Source: Mesorhizobium sp. WSM4306 (GTDB taxonomy: Bacteria; Pseudomonadota; Alphaproteobacteria; Rhizobiales; Rhizobiaceae). From it: a stretch of 64,000 bases of DNA. Both the position numbers and the translations under genes were made by a program. Location: contig NZ_VFTC01000023.1 of NCBI RefSeq assembly GCF_007003975.1, forward strand, positions 1 to 64,000. The letters are read 5' to 3'. Below are positions 47,906 to 56,761 of this stretch, in pieces. Positions within the stretch are counted from its first letter, which is position 1. Every line of letters begins with the position of its first letter. Below the pieces are notes generated by a model that was not told the DNA's origin, made no database searches, and worked only from the letters and a program-made list of their open reading frames with translations.

Positions 47906-48860
47906 GAGCGTTGTAGACGGCGATGCCGGCGGCGAGGTCCTCAAGCGCTGCGCCGACCGACTTGAACAGCGTGATCTCACCGGGGCTCTGCCGGCCTTGT
48001 TTTTCGCCGCGCGCCAGTTCATGCAGATCGGCGACGATGGCCTCCGGCTTCAGCACGCCGGAGGCGAGCGGCTGGACGATGTCACCGGCTTCCTTGGTGG
48101 CGCCGGCGCGGGTGTCGACATAGATGCGGGCACGCGTGATCGCGTCGTCGTCGCTTTCGCGCATGGTCGGCGTGAAGCCGCCGACCAGATCGACATGCGC
48201 GCCCGGCTTCAGCAGCGCACCCTTGACGAGCGGAGCCGTCGTGATCGTCGCCGATGAGACGATGTCGGCCTGAGCAAGCTCGGCGTCGAGATCGCTAGCA
48301 GCTTCAGCGTTGAAACCTTCCTTGCGCAAATCGGCCGCAACCTTTTTGGCATTGGCGGGCGTGCGGTTCCAGATGCGGATGGTCTTGATCGGCCGAACCG
48401 CCGAATGCGCCTTGGCCAGGAATGGCGACAGCGCGCCGGCGCCTACCACCAAGAGCCGCGAGGCGTCCTCGCGGGCGAGATAGGAGGCGGCGAGCGCCGA
48501 GGCGCAAGCGGTGCGCCACTGCGTCAGCCGCTGGCCGTCGATCAGCGCCTCGGGCTCGCCTGTGGCGCCGTTGAGCAGGAGGTAGAGCCCCATCACAGCC
48601 GGTTTGCCGATGGCGTTGTTGTCGGGCGATACGGTGACGATCTTGACGCCGATATGGCCGCCCGCCGAGGTGCCGGCGGCATGGAAGTCGGTCCAGGCCG
48701 GCATCAAAAGCAGCGTGGACGTGGCGCCGTCGGGTCGCTCGACGCCGTGATGGTGTCGGACAGGTTGTACAGCACCCTCGCGGAAGGCCGTCCGCAATGT
48801 CTCGACCAGTCCGGGAAAGGTCAGCGCCTGGTCGACAGCGTCGGCCGAAATGGTCAGCAT
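47895..48860 (-). CDS. Ornithine cyclodeaminase / mu-crystallin family protein
   Basis: A 321-residue NAD(P)-dependent protein. The N-terminal dimerisation part starts MLTISADAVDQALTFPGLVETLRTAF; the Rossmann loop is LLVVGAGALSPFLAKAH; VDLVGGFTPTMRE and TRAGATKEAGDI are family segments. Members include ornithine cyclodeaminase, delta-1-pyrroline-2-carboxylate reductase and ketimine reductase; the exact reaction is not determined. The start ATG follows GGAG. It is the fourth gene of the sppA-ihfB-lapA run. Confidence 0.85.
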   Translation of the reverse strand: MLTISADAVDQALTFPGLVETLRTAFREGAVQPVRHHHGVERPDGATSTLLLMPAWTDFHAAGTSAGGHIGVKIVTVSPDNNAIGKPAVMGLYLLLNGATGEPEALIDGQRLTQWRTACASALAASYLAREDASRLLVVGAGALSPFLAKAHSAVRPIKTIRIWNRTPANAKKVAADLRKEGFNAEAASDLDAELAQADIVSSATITTAPLVKGALLKPGAHVDLVGGFTPTMRESDDDAITRARIYVDTRAGATKEAGDIVQPLASGVLKPEAIVADLHELARGEKQGRQSPGEITLFKSVGAALEDLAAGIAVYNALKP

Positions 48861-48891
48861 GCAAAACTCCGCGAAGGTAAAAGCGCCGGCT

Positions 48892-49236
48892 TCAGGCCGT
48901 TGGCTTCGGCAGCGCCGTCCCCGGGGGAGAGCCTTGCGGCGCGGCTGGCACACGGCTGACCGCCTGGCGCAAATTCTCGGCCTCGACGCCGCGCTGGCGC
49001 GCCAGCTTGCGATATCGGCCCTGCTTGACCCAGGTCGCCAGGCTGCCGACGACCATGCCGATGGCGAGCGCCACGAACAGGAAGATGAACAGCGGCAAGT
49101 TCAGCGTCAGCTTTGGATTGCCGGGGTTGAACGGGTCCAGCGTGAAGGCGACCAGCTCGCGGTTGGCGACGGCCAGTGCAATCAGGATGACGGCCAGCGG
49201 CACGAAGACCACGATAAGTATGAAACGGTTGAACAT
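48892..49236 (-). CDS. LapA-domain membrane protein (DUF1049)
   Basis: A 114-residue inner-membrane protein with two transmembrane helices (about 5-27 and 45-70) and a basic cytoplasmic tail ending in a Pro/Ala-rich segment. The MFNRFILIVVFVPLAVILIALAVANRE start matches the LapA (lipopolysaccharide assembly protein A) domain family. Located between the ornithine-cyclodeaminase-family gene and ihfB. Its role in envelope assembly is inferred from family, not shown here. Confidence 0.83.
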   Translation of the reverse strand: MFNRFILIVVFVPLAVILIALAVANRELVAFTLDPFNPGNPKLTLNLPLFIFLFVALAIGMVVGSLATWVKQGRYRKLARQRGVEAENLRQAVSRVPAAPQGSPPGTALPKPTA

Positions 49237-49291
49237 AGAGATTCCTTGGGAAAGGCAGGCCTTTAAGAAGGCCGACGCGTCAAGTCCGCGC

Positions 49292-49576
49292 TTATTTGCC
49301 GCCGTTCAGCCGTTCACGCAATTCCTTGCCGGTCTTGAAGAACGGCACCCACTTCTCCTCGACCTCGACGGATTCGCCGGTGCGCGGGTTGCGGCCGGTG
49401 CGGGCAGGGCGGTTTTTCACCGAAAAAGCGCCAAAGCCGCGCAACTCGACCCGGTTGCCTTCCGCAAGGGCATCGGTGATCTCGTCGAAGATCGCCCCCA
49501 CGATGTTTTCGACGTCGCGCAGGAAAAGATGCGGGTTGCGCGTGGCAATGATCTGCACAAGCTCGGATTTGATCAT
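49292..49576 (-). CDS. ihfB: Integration host factor subunit beta
   Basis: A 94-residue HU/IHF-family DNA-bending protein. MIKSELVQIIATRNPHLFLRD, the GRNPRTGESVEV arm region with the DNA-intercalating Pro, and the C-terminal FKTGKELRERLNGG are typical of IHF beta. It acts in nucleoid structure, recombination and sigma-54 promoter architecture, which fits with rpoN in this window. It lies between sppA and lapA on the minus strand, the usual alphaproteobacterial order. Confidence 0.93.
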   Translation of the reverse strand: MIKSELVQIIATRNPHLFLRDVENIVGAIFDEITDALAEGNRVELRGFGAFSVKNRPARTGRNPRTGESVEVEEKWVPFFKTGKELRERLNGGK

Positions 49577-49656
49577 CAGAAAGGTCCCCGTGAAAGCGCT
49601 GCGGTCAAATTATCAGGATGATTTTATTTGCTTTTTTACTCGCCCCAAACGGCAAA

Positions 49657-50613
49657 TCAAGGGTGCCAGACGGAAACGAGACCGTCAAGAAACAAGCGAT
49701 CGGCGCCGATTTCGTGAAGAACGTCGCTTCCCGAGTCCGACAGACCGAGCGCGCTGCCGACGCTGCGCGCTACTGCTTTCGAGAACAGGAAGCTGCCGCG
49801 CCGTTCAGTGTCCTTCCATTCCACCACCTTGAGCTTGGCGTCAACGCCCTTGGTCGCTAGCCAGTCGATCGCCACGCTTTCGCCGCCGACAGCGTCGATC
49901 AGACCGTTGGCAAGGCCCTGGCGGCCGGTGAAGATCGAGCCGTCGGCGAGGGCCAGTGCCTGCTCGCGGGTCATCTTGCGGCGCTCGGCGACGATGCCGA
50001 CGAACCAGTCGTAGCTGTCGAGGATGAGCTTGCGGACCATGGCGCGCTCGTCTTCATTGGTCGGCTTGAAGGGCGAGGGCGCGGCCTTGAGCGGCGAGGA
50101 TTTCACCTCTTCGAGCTTGATGCCGACCTTGTCCATCAGGCCACTGACATCGGGATACTGGATGAGCACGCCGATCGAGCCGACGATCGAGGTCTTGCGG
50201 GCGACGATGTGGTCGCTGGCGCTGGCGATCATGTAGCCGGCCGATGCGGCCAGCGTGCCGACCTCGGCCACCACCGGCTTGTCGGCGGCGAGCTTGCGCA
50301 CCTCCTCATAGATCGATTCACCGCCGACCGTGGTGCCGCCGGGCGAATCGATGGCCAGGATGACGCCCTTGACCTGCGAGGATGTGCGGATGGTTTCCAG
50401 TCGCTTGATCAGTTCCTCGTCCTCGGTGATGGTGCCTTCGATCCTGACCTTGGCGATATGGTTGACCGAGGAGCCGCCGAGATCTTCGCCATAGAACCAG
50501 CTTGCAAGCGCAATCACCCCGAGCGCCACGATGGCAATGGCAGCGCCGCGCCAGAAGGTCAGCTTGCGTCGCAAGCGGCGGCGGTCGATCAGGTCGTCGG
50601 CTCTCAGTGCCAT
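49657..50613 (-). CDS. sppA: Signal peptide peptidase SppA (protease IV short form)
   Basis: A 318-residue inner-membrane serine protease of the S49 family that degrades cleaved signal peptides. One N-terminal transmembrane helix (about 21-42, FWRGAAIAIVALGVIALASW) leads to the periplasmic domain. GTLAASAGYMIA carries the nucleophilic Ser, and ILAIDSPGG and GSIGVLIQ are family motifs. The ATG at 50613 has GAGG six bases upstream and is preferred over 50625. Divergent from lptC; first gene of the sppA-ihfB-lapA run. Confidence 0.9.
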   Translation of the reverse strand: MALRADDLIDRRRLRRKLTFWRGAAIAIVALGVIALASWFYGEDLGGSSVNHIAKVRIEGTITEDEELIKRLETIRTSSQVKGVILAIDSPGGTTVGGESIYEEVRKLAADKPVVAEVGTLAASAGYMIASASDHIVARKTSIVGSIGVLIQYPDVSGLMDKVGIKLEEVKSSPLKAAPSPFKPTNEDERAMVRKLILDSYDWFVGIVAERRKMTREQALALADGSIFTGRQGLANGLIDAVGGESVAIDWLATKGVDAKLKVVEWKDTERRGSFLFSKAVARSVGSALGLSDSGSDVLHEIGADRLFLDGLVSVWHP

Positions 50614-50910
50614 GGTCTGCCTCATAATCGGTGGGAAGCGATGCTTTTAAAGCAAGCATCCGCGCCCGGCTACCTCTTCCTCACGGGCCTGCGGCGAAGC
50701 GACCGTGGCTGCGTACGGCATTTCAGGAAAAAATGACGCGATGCGTTCGTTTCTGCTATGAAGTGCCGAAATTGTGTCGCCTGATTTCCGTTTGCAAAAA
50801 CAACGGTCGTCACATTTTTGCGGTTTTCCTCCGCTTGTGCTTGCTTGCGGGGGCCGGCAACCCACCTATAGCAGGTGTTTTGGCGGGCAAGGGTTTATTA
50901 GAAGACAGTC

Positions 50911-51624
50911 ATGCTAGCTCGATCGAACGAACCGACCAACGCCGATGCGGCCTTGGCGCCCACGGCGCCCGCGGGCACGCGCGGGGACGCCTTCGACCGC
51001 GCCCAGCGCCATTCGCGCCGCGTGCGCGTGCTGAAGTTTGCCGTGCCGGTGCTTGCCGCTGCTATCGCGGTAGCCTTTCCGGTTTATTCCTATCTCGCGG
51101 CGCCGGTCTCGATCTCAATACAGGCAGAAGGCACCGCCTTTGCCAACGGCAAGCTGGTGATGGCCAATCCCAAGCTCAATGGCTTCACCAAGCAGAAGCT
51201 GCCCTATTCGCTGACGGCGCTGCGCGCCATCCAGGACGTCGGCAAGCAGGACATCATCGAACTCGAAGGCATCCATGCCAAACTACCGCTGACGGCCGAC
51301 AATGTGGCGATCGTCGACGCCAAGCGCGGCATCTATAACAGAAACGCCAACACGATGGACATGACCAGCGACGTCACCGTCACCACCACCGACGGCGTCG
51401 CTGCCACGTTCAAATCGGTCTTCCTCGACATGGGCAAAGGTTCTATGAAGACAGGTGATCCGGTCGATGTCAGCCGTGACGGCTCGCGGATCACGGCGGG
51501 TTCGATGTCGGTCGAGGAAAATGGCAAGGTTGTCGTTTTCGAAAATAAGGTAAGCGTTCACATCGATCCGGCCACTATGAAGGCGGCAGAGGCAAAGAGC
51601 GGAGAATCGAATGCGTCCCAGTAA
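50911..51624 (+). CDS. lptC: LPS export periplasmic bitopic protein LptC
   Basis: A 237-residue protein with a cytosolic basic N-terminus, one transmembrane helix (about 44-65, LKFAVPVLAAAIAVAFPVYSYL), and a periplasmic beta-jellyroll domain typical of LptC/LptA. It takes LPS from the LptBFG extractor and passes it to LptA. The stop overlaps lptA by 14 bases. First gene of lptC-lptA-lptB-rpoN. lptF and lptG are elsewhere. Confidence 0.88.
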   Translation: MLARSNEPTNADAALAPTAPAGTRGDAFDRAQRHSRRVRVLKFAVPVLAAAIAVAFPVYSYLAAPVSISIQAEGTAFANGKLVMANPKLNGFTKQKLPYSLTALRAIQDVGKQDIIELEGIHAKLPLTADNVAIVDAKRGIYNRNANTMDMTSDVTVTTTDGVAATFKSVFLDMGKGSMKTGDPVDVSRDGSRITAGSMSVEENGKVVVFENKVSVHIDPATMKAAEAKSGESNASQ

Positions 51625-52195
51625 TTCGGCACGGCTTGTCGCCGCAGCTTCGGCCTTGCTGTTGCTGGGTATGGCGCCGTCCTGGGCCCAGTCCAGCGCC
51701 AGCAGCCAATCCGGGCTCAAACTGTCGGGCGACCAGCCGATCCAGATCGAGAGCGACAAGCTCGAGGTCCGCCAAGCCGACAGCATGGCGCTGTTCAGCG
51801 GCAACGTCACCGTGACGCAAGGGCCGACGCTGCTCAAGGCCGGCAGTATGGAGGTCTACTACGTCAAGGACCCCAACGCCGCCAAGGGTACCGCCGCCGG
51901 CGCTTCGGCGATGACAGGTTCGGCCAACATCGATCACCTGGTCGTCAAAAACAAAGTCTACATCAAGTCGAATGACCAGATCGCCACCGGCGACAACGCG
52001 ACGTTCGACATGAAGACGCAGGTTCTCGTCCTGTCGGGCAATGAAGTCGTGCTGTCCCAAGGCCCCAATGTGCTCAAGGGCTGCAAGCTCACCGTGCAGA
52101 TGAAAAGCGGCCTGGCTCAGGTCGATGGCTGCGGCGGGCGAGTCATCATGTCGATGACACCGCCCCCGAAATCCGAGGCGCCGAAGCCCGAATGA
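51611..52195 (+). CDS. lptA: LPS transport periplasmic protein LptA
   Basis: A 194-residue periplasmic protein with a Sec signal peptide (about residues 1-27, ending SWAQ), then an OstA beta-jellyroll: GDQPIQIESDKLEVRQADSMALFSGNVTV is the family segment. It bridges the inner-membrane extractor to LptDE. It starts inside the end of lptC and its TGA overlaps lptB (ATGA), so the three are translationally coupled. Confidence 0.9.
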   Translation: MRPSNSARLVAAASALLLLGMAPSWAQSSASSQSGLKLSGDQPIQIESDKLEVRQADSMALFSGNVTVTQGPTLLKAGSMEVYYVKDPNAAKGTAAGASAMTGSANIDHLVVKNKVYIKSNDQIATGDNATFDMKTQVLVLSGNEVVLSQGPNVLKGCKLTVQMKSGLAQVDGCGGRVIMSMTPPPKSEAPKPE

Positions 52196-53010
52196 CTGGC
52201 GTATCTTCGCTGCTGACCCGCCTTCCGGGACGGGCGGCCAGCAAACTTGCTGCACCGGCCACAGTCACCGTCGATTCCGCGAAGTTCAAGGGCACCCTGA
52301 TCGCCAAGGGTCTGACCAAGAGCTACAAGGGTCGCAAGGTGGTCAGCGGCGTCACCATCGGTGTGCGCGCCGGCGAGGCCGTCGGGCTGCTCGGCCCGAA
52401 CGGCGCCGGCAAGACCACCTGTTTCTACATGGTCACCGGCCTGGTGCCGGTCGACGAAGGCACGATCGAGATCGACGGTTTCGACGTCACCTCGATGCCG
52501 ATGTACCGCCGCGCGCGCCTCGGCATCGGCTATCTGCCGCAGGAAGCGTCGATCTTCCGCGGCCTCAATGTCGAGCAGAATATTCGCGCCGTGCTCGAGG
52601 TGGTCGAGAAGGACCGTAAGGTGCGCGAGCGCAATCTCGACGAACTGCTCGAGGAATTCCACATCAGCCATCTGCGCAAGTCACCGTCCATGTCGCTGTC
52701 CGGCGGCGAGCGGCGGCGCCTGGAAATCGCCCGCGCCCTGGCGACGCGGCCGGCGTACATGCTTCTCGACGAGCCTTTCGCCGGCATTGACCCGATTGCC
52801 GTCGCCGATATCCAGCAACTTGTGCGCCATCTGACGGCGCGCGGCATCGGCGTGCTCATCACGGACCACAATGTGCGCGAAACGCTCGGCCTCATCGACC
52901 GCGCCTACATTATCCATGCCGGCCAGGTGCTGACGCATGGCCGCGCCGACGAAGTGGTGGCGAACCCGGATGTGCGGCGGCTTTATCTCGGCGAGGGTTT
53001 CACGCTCTGA
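52192..53010 (+). CDS. lptB: LPS export ABC transporter ATPase LptB
   Basis: A 272-residue cytosolic ATPase energising LPS extraction. Walker A is GPNGAGKTT, Q-loop PQEASIFRGL, signature LSGGERRR, Walker B MLLDEPFAGIDP and H-loop ITDHNVRE. A 30-residue N-terminal extension (MTGVSSLLTRLPG...) precedes the domain and is absent in E. coli LptB. It overlaps lptA by four bases. rpoN follows after 215 bases, the standard order in proteobacteria. Confidence 0.94.
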   Translation: MTGVSSLLTRLPGRAASKLAAPATVTVDSAKFKGTLIAKGLTKSYKGRKVVSGVTIGVRAGEAVGLLGPNGAGKTTCFYMVTGLVPVDEGTIEIDGFDVTSMPMYRRARLGIGYLPQEASIFRGLNVEQNIRAVLEVVEKDRKVRERNLDELLEEFHISHLRKSPSMSLSGGERRRLEIARALATRPAYMLLDEPFAGIDPIAVADIQQLVRHLTARGIGVLITDHNVRETLGLIDRAYIIHAGQVLTHGRADEVVANPDVRRLYLGEGFTL

Positions 53011-53225
53011 GCGTGAAATTTGTTTCCTGACGCGATTTTTTGCCGCCCCGCCGGGCCTTTTTCTCCGATTTTGCGTGAGATAATGCTCCGCAAGGGCCCT
53101 TTTGCTGCCATTCTCCTTGACAAGCAAAAGCCGGGCCAGTTTCTATGGAGGGTCGGAAAAATTCATTTTTCGGCAGCTTCTGATGTGTAGGCTTCCGGGT
53201 GCAGAAGGGCGTTTGAAACCAAACC

Positions 53226-54752
53226 ATGGCGCTGGCGGCGAAATTACAGCTACGACAATCCCAGTCGCTGGTGATGACGCCGCAGCTGATGCAGTCGATC
53301 AGGCTGCTGCAGCTCACCCATATCGAGCTCGACCATTTCATCGACGACGAGATCGAGCGCAATCCGTTGCTGGAGCGCGCCGAGCCCCAGGAAGATGCGG
53401 CAAGTGACCAGGTGCAGAAGGGCGACACCGCGCCTGAGCCTGCCGCCGATGGCGACTGGTTCGAGAGCGAGACGGCGTGGAGCGCCGAAGCGATCTCGGA
53501 CAAGCTCGACAGCTCGCTGGAAAACCTGTTTCCAGACGATCCCGGCACCAGCGAGCGACTCGGTCCCGACCTGACGGCGCAGTGGAAGTCGGCCACCGGC
53601 AATGGTTCGTCCGGCTCGTCCGAAAGCTTCGACGTTGGCGACATGGCGGCCGCGGCCATCACGCTCCGCCAGCATGTCGGCGAGCAGATCGCGCTTGCCT
53701 TTGCCGATCCGGCCGCAAGGCTGATCGCCGGCGAACTGGCTGATGGCCTGGACGAGGCCGGTTATCTGCGCGCCGACCCGGCAGACATCGCGAGACGGCT
53801 GGGCGCCGATCAGGCCATGGTGGCCAAGGTGCTGGCCGTTTGCCAGACATTCGAGCCGGTCGGCCTGTTTGCGCGCGACCTTGCCGAGTGCCTGTCGCTG
53901 CAGCTTGCCGTGCGCGATCGCCTCGATCCGGCGATGAAGACGCTGATCGGCAACCTCGAACTCCTGGCGCGGCGCGATTTCCAGACGCTGAAGCGGCTCT
54001 GCGGGGTCGACGAGGAGGATCTCCTCGACATGCTGGCCGAAATCCGCGCGCTCGACCCTCGCCCGGGCATGGCGTTCTCGGTCGGCACCAGCGACGCCAT
54101 TGTCGCCGATGTCGAGGTGCGGGCGGCCAATGACGGCAGCTGGACGGTCGAGCTCAATGCCGAGACGCTGCCGCGCGTGCTGGTGGACCACATCTATTTC
54201 GCCCAGGTCTCGCCGCAGGCCAAGAACCAGGCGGAGAAGGATTTTTTGGCCGAGTGCCTGCAGAACGCCAATTGGCTGACGCGCAGCCTCGACCAGCGGG
54301 CAAAGACGATCCTGAAAGTGGCGTCGGAAATCGTGCGCCAGCAGGACGCCTTTCTGGTTCATGGCGTGCGCCATCTCAGGCCGCTCAACCTGCGCACGGT
54401 GGCCGATGCCATCGGCATGCATGAATCGACCGTCAGCCGGGTGACGGCCAACAAATACATGCTGACGCCGCGCGGCGTGTTCGAGCTGCGCTATTTCTTC
54501 ACCGCCTCGATCGCCGCCTCAGGCGGCGGCGACGCGCACTCCTCGGAAGCGGTGCGCGACCGCATCAAGCAGCTGATCGATGAGGAAAAGCCCGCCGACG
54601 TGCTGTCCGATGACGCCATCGTCGACATGTTGAAGGAAAGCGGCGTCGATATTGCCAGGCGCACGGTGGCCAAATACCGCGAGGGCATGAACATTCCCTC
54701 ATCAGTGCAGCGGCGGCGTGAAAAGCGCGCGCTGGCCAGCGCTGGGCGTTAG
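53226..54752 (+). CDS. rpoN: RNA polymerase sigma-54 factor
   Basis: A 508-residue sigma factor for nitrogen fixation, nitrogen assimilation and other -24/-12 promoters that need enhancer-binding activators. The N-terminal activator-interaction region includes LQLRQSQSLVMTPQLMQSIRLLQ; the core-binding region follows; the C-terminal DNA-binding part has the helix-turn-helix and the RpoN box ARRTVAKYRE. Residues about 45-150 are acidic and variable. It is downstream of lptB and is followed by hpf and ptsN, which fits the usual rpoN locus. Confidence 0.95.
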   Translation: MALAAKLQLRQSQSLVMTPQLMQSIRLLQLTHIELDHFIDDEIERNPLLERAEPQEDAASDQVQKGDTAPEPAADGDWFESETAWSAEAISDKLDSSLENLFPDDPGTSERLGPDLTAQWKSATGNGSSGSSESFDVGDMAAAAITLRQHVGEQIALAFADPAARLIAGELADGLDEAGYLRADPADIARRLGADQAMVAKVLAVCQTFEPVGLFARDLAECLSLQLAVRDRLDPAMKTLIGNLELLARRDFQTLKRLCGVDEEDLLDMLAEIRALDPRPGMAFSVGTSDAIVADVEVRAANDGSWTVELNAETLPRVLVDHIYFAQVSPQAKNQAEKDFLAECLQNANWLTRSLDQRAKTILKVASEIVRQQDAFLVHGVRHLRPLNLRTVADAIGMHESTVSRVTANKYMLTPRGVFELRYFFTASIAASGGGDAHSSEAVRDRIKQLIDEEKPADVLSDDAIVDMLKESGVDIARRTVAKYREGMNIPSSVQRRREKRALASAGR

Positions 54753-54855
54753 AACGGTTCACCGTTTCATGGAAACGGCGAACCGCTCTATCTCTTTGTT
54801 TTTACGCAATTCCGGACGGAAAAACCGATCACATTTTTCCTGGAATTGCTCCAGT
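54751..54855. repeat. Composite rhizobial palindromic repeat after rpoN
   Basis: AGAACGGTTC.CCGTTTC and GAAACGG.GAACCG.TCT form an imperfect stem (54751-54789). A second stem, GCAATTCCGG with CCTGGAATTGC, follows about 20 bases later. A partial copy of the first half is at 1235-1258. Such elements are widespread between rhizobial genes. Confidence 0.7.
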
Positions 54856-54901
54856 TCTGCTTGCCCGGCAGGGCCTTTTGCTATGGCTGGATTTCCGCAA
54901 C

Positions 54902-54965
54902 TCTAGACCTTCATTGACAAGCCGCAATGAAGTGTCTAGAAGCCCGCCCGCATGAGACGGGCTTG
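54902..54965 (+). terminator. Two adjacent hairpins ending the rpoN transcript
   Basis: TCTAGACCTTCATTG pairs with CAATGAAGTGTCTAGA with one bulge and an 8-base loop. AAGCCCG and CGGGCTT then form a second stem. No long T-tract follows, so termination is probable rather than certain. The rest of the 396-base gap 54753-55148 holds a repeat (54751-54855) and, near 55100, a TATAAA that may be the hpf -10. Confidence 0.5.
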
Positions 54966-55148
54966 CGGCCCGCATGCGGATGGTCCGTCACGATGAAGGC
55001 CGCGGGACGGCCAAGAAGGCGGATTGTGATCAACCGGAAAGTTCGGATCTAAAATCGGCGCGAGTTGACGCCGCAAAGCTTGTGCGCACGGACCACGAGT
55101 ATAAACTCTGGCCAGTTTGAAGCCTGAGCAAGGAAGGTCAGTTTTCAG

Positions 55149-55733
55149 ATGAAGCTGCGCATATCGGGAAAGCACATGGATATCGGCGATGCGTTTCGTA
55201 CGCGCATCACCGATCGTGTCGGCGAGGCGATCGGTAAATATTTCGATCGCGGTTTTTCAGGGCATGTCACCGTCATCAAATCGGGGTCGCGCTATTCGGC
55301 CGATTGCATGATCAGGCTGGATTCCGGCGCTTCGCTGCAGGCGACCGGCGATGCTCAGGATCCAACGCTTGCCTTCGAGGCGGCGGCGGATCGCCTCGAA
55401 ACGCGGCTTCGGCGCTACAAGCGCCGTCTGAAATCGCACAATTCAGGCAATGGCAATGGTGAAATCACCGACATCGCCTATACGGTGATGGCGCCGCTTG
55501 CCGACGACGACGAGGAGTTTCCGGAGGATTTCGCCCCGGCCATCGTCGCCGAATCAACCATGACGCTGCAGACCATGTCGGTGGCGTCGGCAGTCATCGA
55601 GCTCGACACCAAGGAGAGCCCGGTCTTCGTCTTCCGCAACGCCGGAAACGACCACCTCAACATCGTCTATCGGCGGCCGGACGGAAATATCGGCTGGATC
55701 GACCCGTCCACCACCAAAGTCGCACAGGCGTGA
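55149..55733 (+). CDS. hpf: Ribosome hibernation promoting factor, long form
   Basis: A 194-residue protein that binds the 30S decoding site and promotes 100S dimers in slow growth. The N-terminal HPF/RaiA domain (about 1-105) has the basic core ETRLRRYKRRLKSH; the C-terminal domain (about 135-190) has SPVFVFRNAGNDHLNIVYRR, the dimerisation domain that makes this the long form. Located between rpoN and ptsN, the usual rpoN-locus order. The likely promoter has TATAAA at 55100. Confidence 0.92.
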   Translation: MKLRISGKHMDIGDAFRTRITDRVGEAIGKYFDRGFSGHVTVIKSGSRYSADCMIRLDSGASLQATGDAQDPTLAFEAAADRLETRLRRYKRRLKSHNSGNGNGEITDIAYTVMAPLADDDEEFPEDFAPAIVAESTMTLQTMSVASAVIELDTKESPVFVFRNAGNDHLNIVYRRPDGNIGWIDPSTTKVAQA

Positions 55734-55839
55734 CGACAATGGGTCGCACGGGCGTGACGGCAATGGTCGCACAGAGATAATAGCCGGCCGCGCGAGGGGC
55801 GAGGACTGGCGACGGCAGGCGAATAAGGGATTTTCAAGC

Positions 55840-56304
55840 ATGGATCTGAGCGATCTTATCAACGTTCCGGCGATCTTGCCGGCGTTGAAGGCGAACTCCA
55901 AAAAGCAGCTTCTGCAATTGCTGTCCGAGAGAGCGGCGGCGATTTCGGGCATTCCGGAGCGCGAAGTGTTCGACACCATCCTGCAGCGCGAACGGCTGGG
56001 CTCCACCGGCGTCGGCAACGGCATCGCCATTCCGCACGGCAAGCTCGCCGGGGTCAAGCGCATCGCCGGCGTCTTTGCCCGGCTGGAGACGCCGGTTGAT
56101 TTCGAGGCGCTGGACGACCAGCCGGTCGATCTGGTGTTCTTGCTGCTGGCCCCGGAAGGCGCCGGCGCCGATCACCTCAAGGCGCTGTCGCGCATCGCAA
56201 GGGTGTTGCGTGACGCCGACACGGTAGCCAAGATCAGGGGCACGCGCGATGCGGTCGCCATCCACGCGCTGCTGTCGGACACGCAGGCCTCGCACGCGGC
56301 CTGA
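55840..56304 (+). CDS. ptsN: PTS IIA-like nitrogen-regulatory protein PtsN
   Basis: A 154-residue EIIA-Ntr protein of the nitrogen phosphotransferase system. His66 in GIAIPHGKLAG is the phosphorylation site. In rhizobia it affects potassium transport, nitrogen and carbon regulation. It follows hpf by about 100 bases and is terminated by a hairpin at 56331. Its partners PtsP and NPr are not in the window. Confidence 0.93.
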   Translation: MDLSDLINVPAILPALKANSKKQLLQLLSERAAAISGIPEREVFDTILQRERLGSTGVGNGIAIPHGKLAGVKRIAGVFARLETPVDFEALDDQPVDLVFLLLAPEGAGADHLKALSRIARVLRDADTVAKIRGTRDAVAIHALLSDTQASHAA

Positions 56305-56330
56305 AGTCTTTTGGGGATTAACTCTTCCAG

Positions 56331-56358
56331 GGGCCGCCAAAGGCGGCCCTTTGCATTT
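56331..56358 (+). terminator. Rho-independent terminator after ptsN
   Basis: An 8-bp stem (GGGCCGCC / GGCGGCCC) with an AAA loop is followed by TTTGCATTT. Confidence 0.75.
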
Positions 56359-56392
56359 CCGATCCTGACAATCGGCTATTCTATCGGTCAAC

Positions 56393-56435
56393 CATGATCT
56401 TGCCCGAAAACCGGTTCCCCCTTTTCGGGATCATG
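56393..56435. repeat. Rhizobial intergenic palindromic repeat, copy B
   Basis: Same length (43 bases) and layout as copy A at 42051: CATGATC arms with CCCGAAAACCGGTTCCCCC-type interior. It lies between ptsN and the convergent DUF1150 gene. Confidence 0.75.
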
Positions 56436-56438
56436 GTT

Positions 56439-56696
56439 TTAGTGAATAGCAACAGTGGTCAGGTCGTTTTCCATGGCGCCGGCCAGAGCCCGGTCTTTGG
56501 CGTCCGAAAGCAGGATCGGCTGGCCGTTGGCCGCAAACAGGGCCCACAAGACCATGCCGGGCGCGATTTCGCCGAGATTGGGGAAGCGGCCGAGCAGTTC
56601 GTCGCTCGAGACCTTGCGGAGGTAAGCGACCGAGCCTTCGCCGAGATGGGCGAATTCGCCGCTGGTCATGGTGATGGTTTCGTCAGTTCTGGTCAT
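56439..56696 (-). CDS. DUF1150 protein
   Basis: An 85-residue conserved alphaproteobacterial protein usually encoded beside a small heat-shock protein, as here. Features: TMTSGEFAHLGEGSVAYLRKVSSDEL, then WALFAANGQPILLSDA. Function unknown. It lies 65 bases after hsp20 on the same strand and probably shares its heat-shock promoter. Confidence 0.85.
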   Translation of the reverse strand: MTRTDETITMTSGEFAHLGEGSVAYLRKVSSDELLGRFPNLGEIAPGMVLWALFAANGQPILLSDAKDRALAGAMENDLTTVAIH

Positions 56697-56761
56697 TTCA
56701 AAGCCTCCTTGGCGCGAGGACGCCGCTCAAGGCCATCCCGCATGAGAGCCATCGGTAAAGA

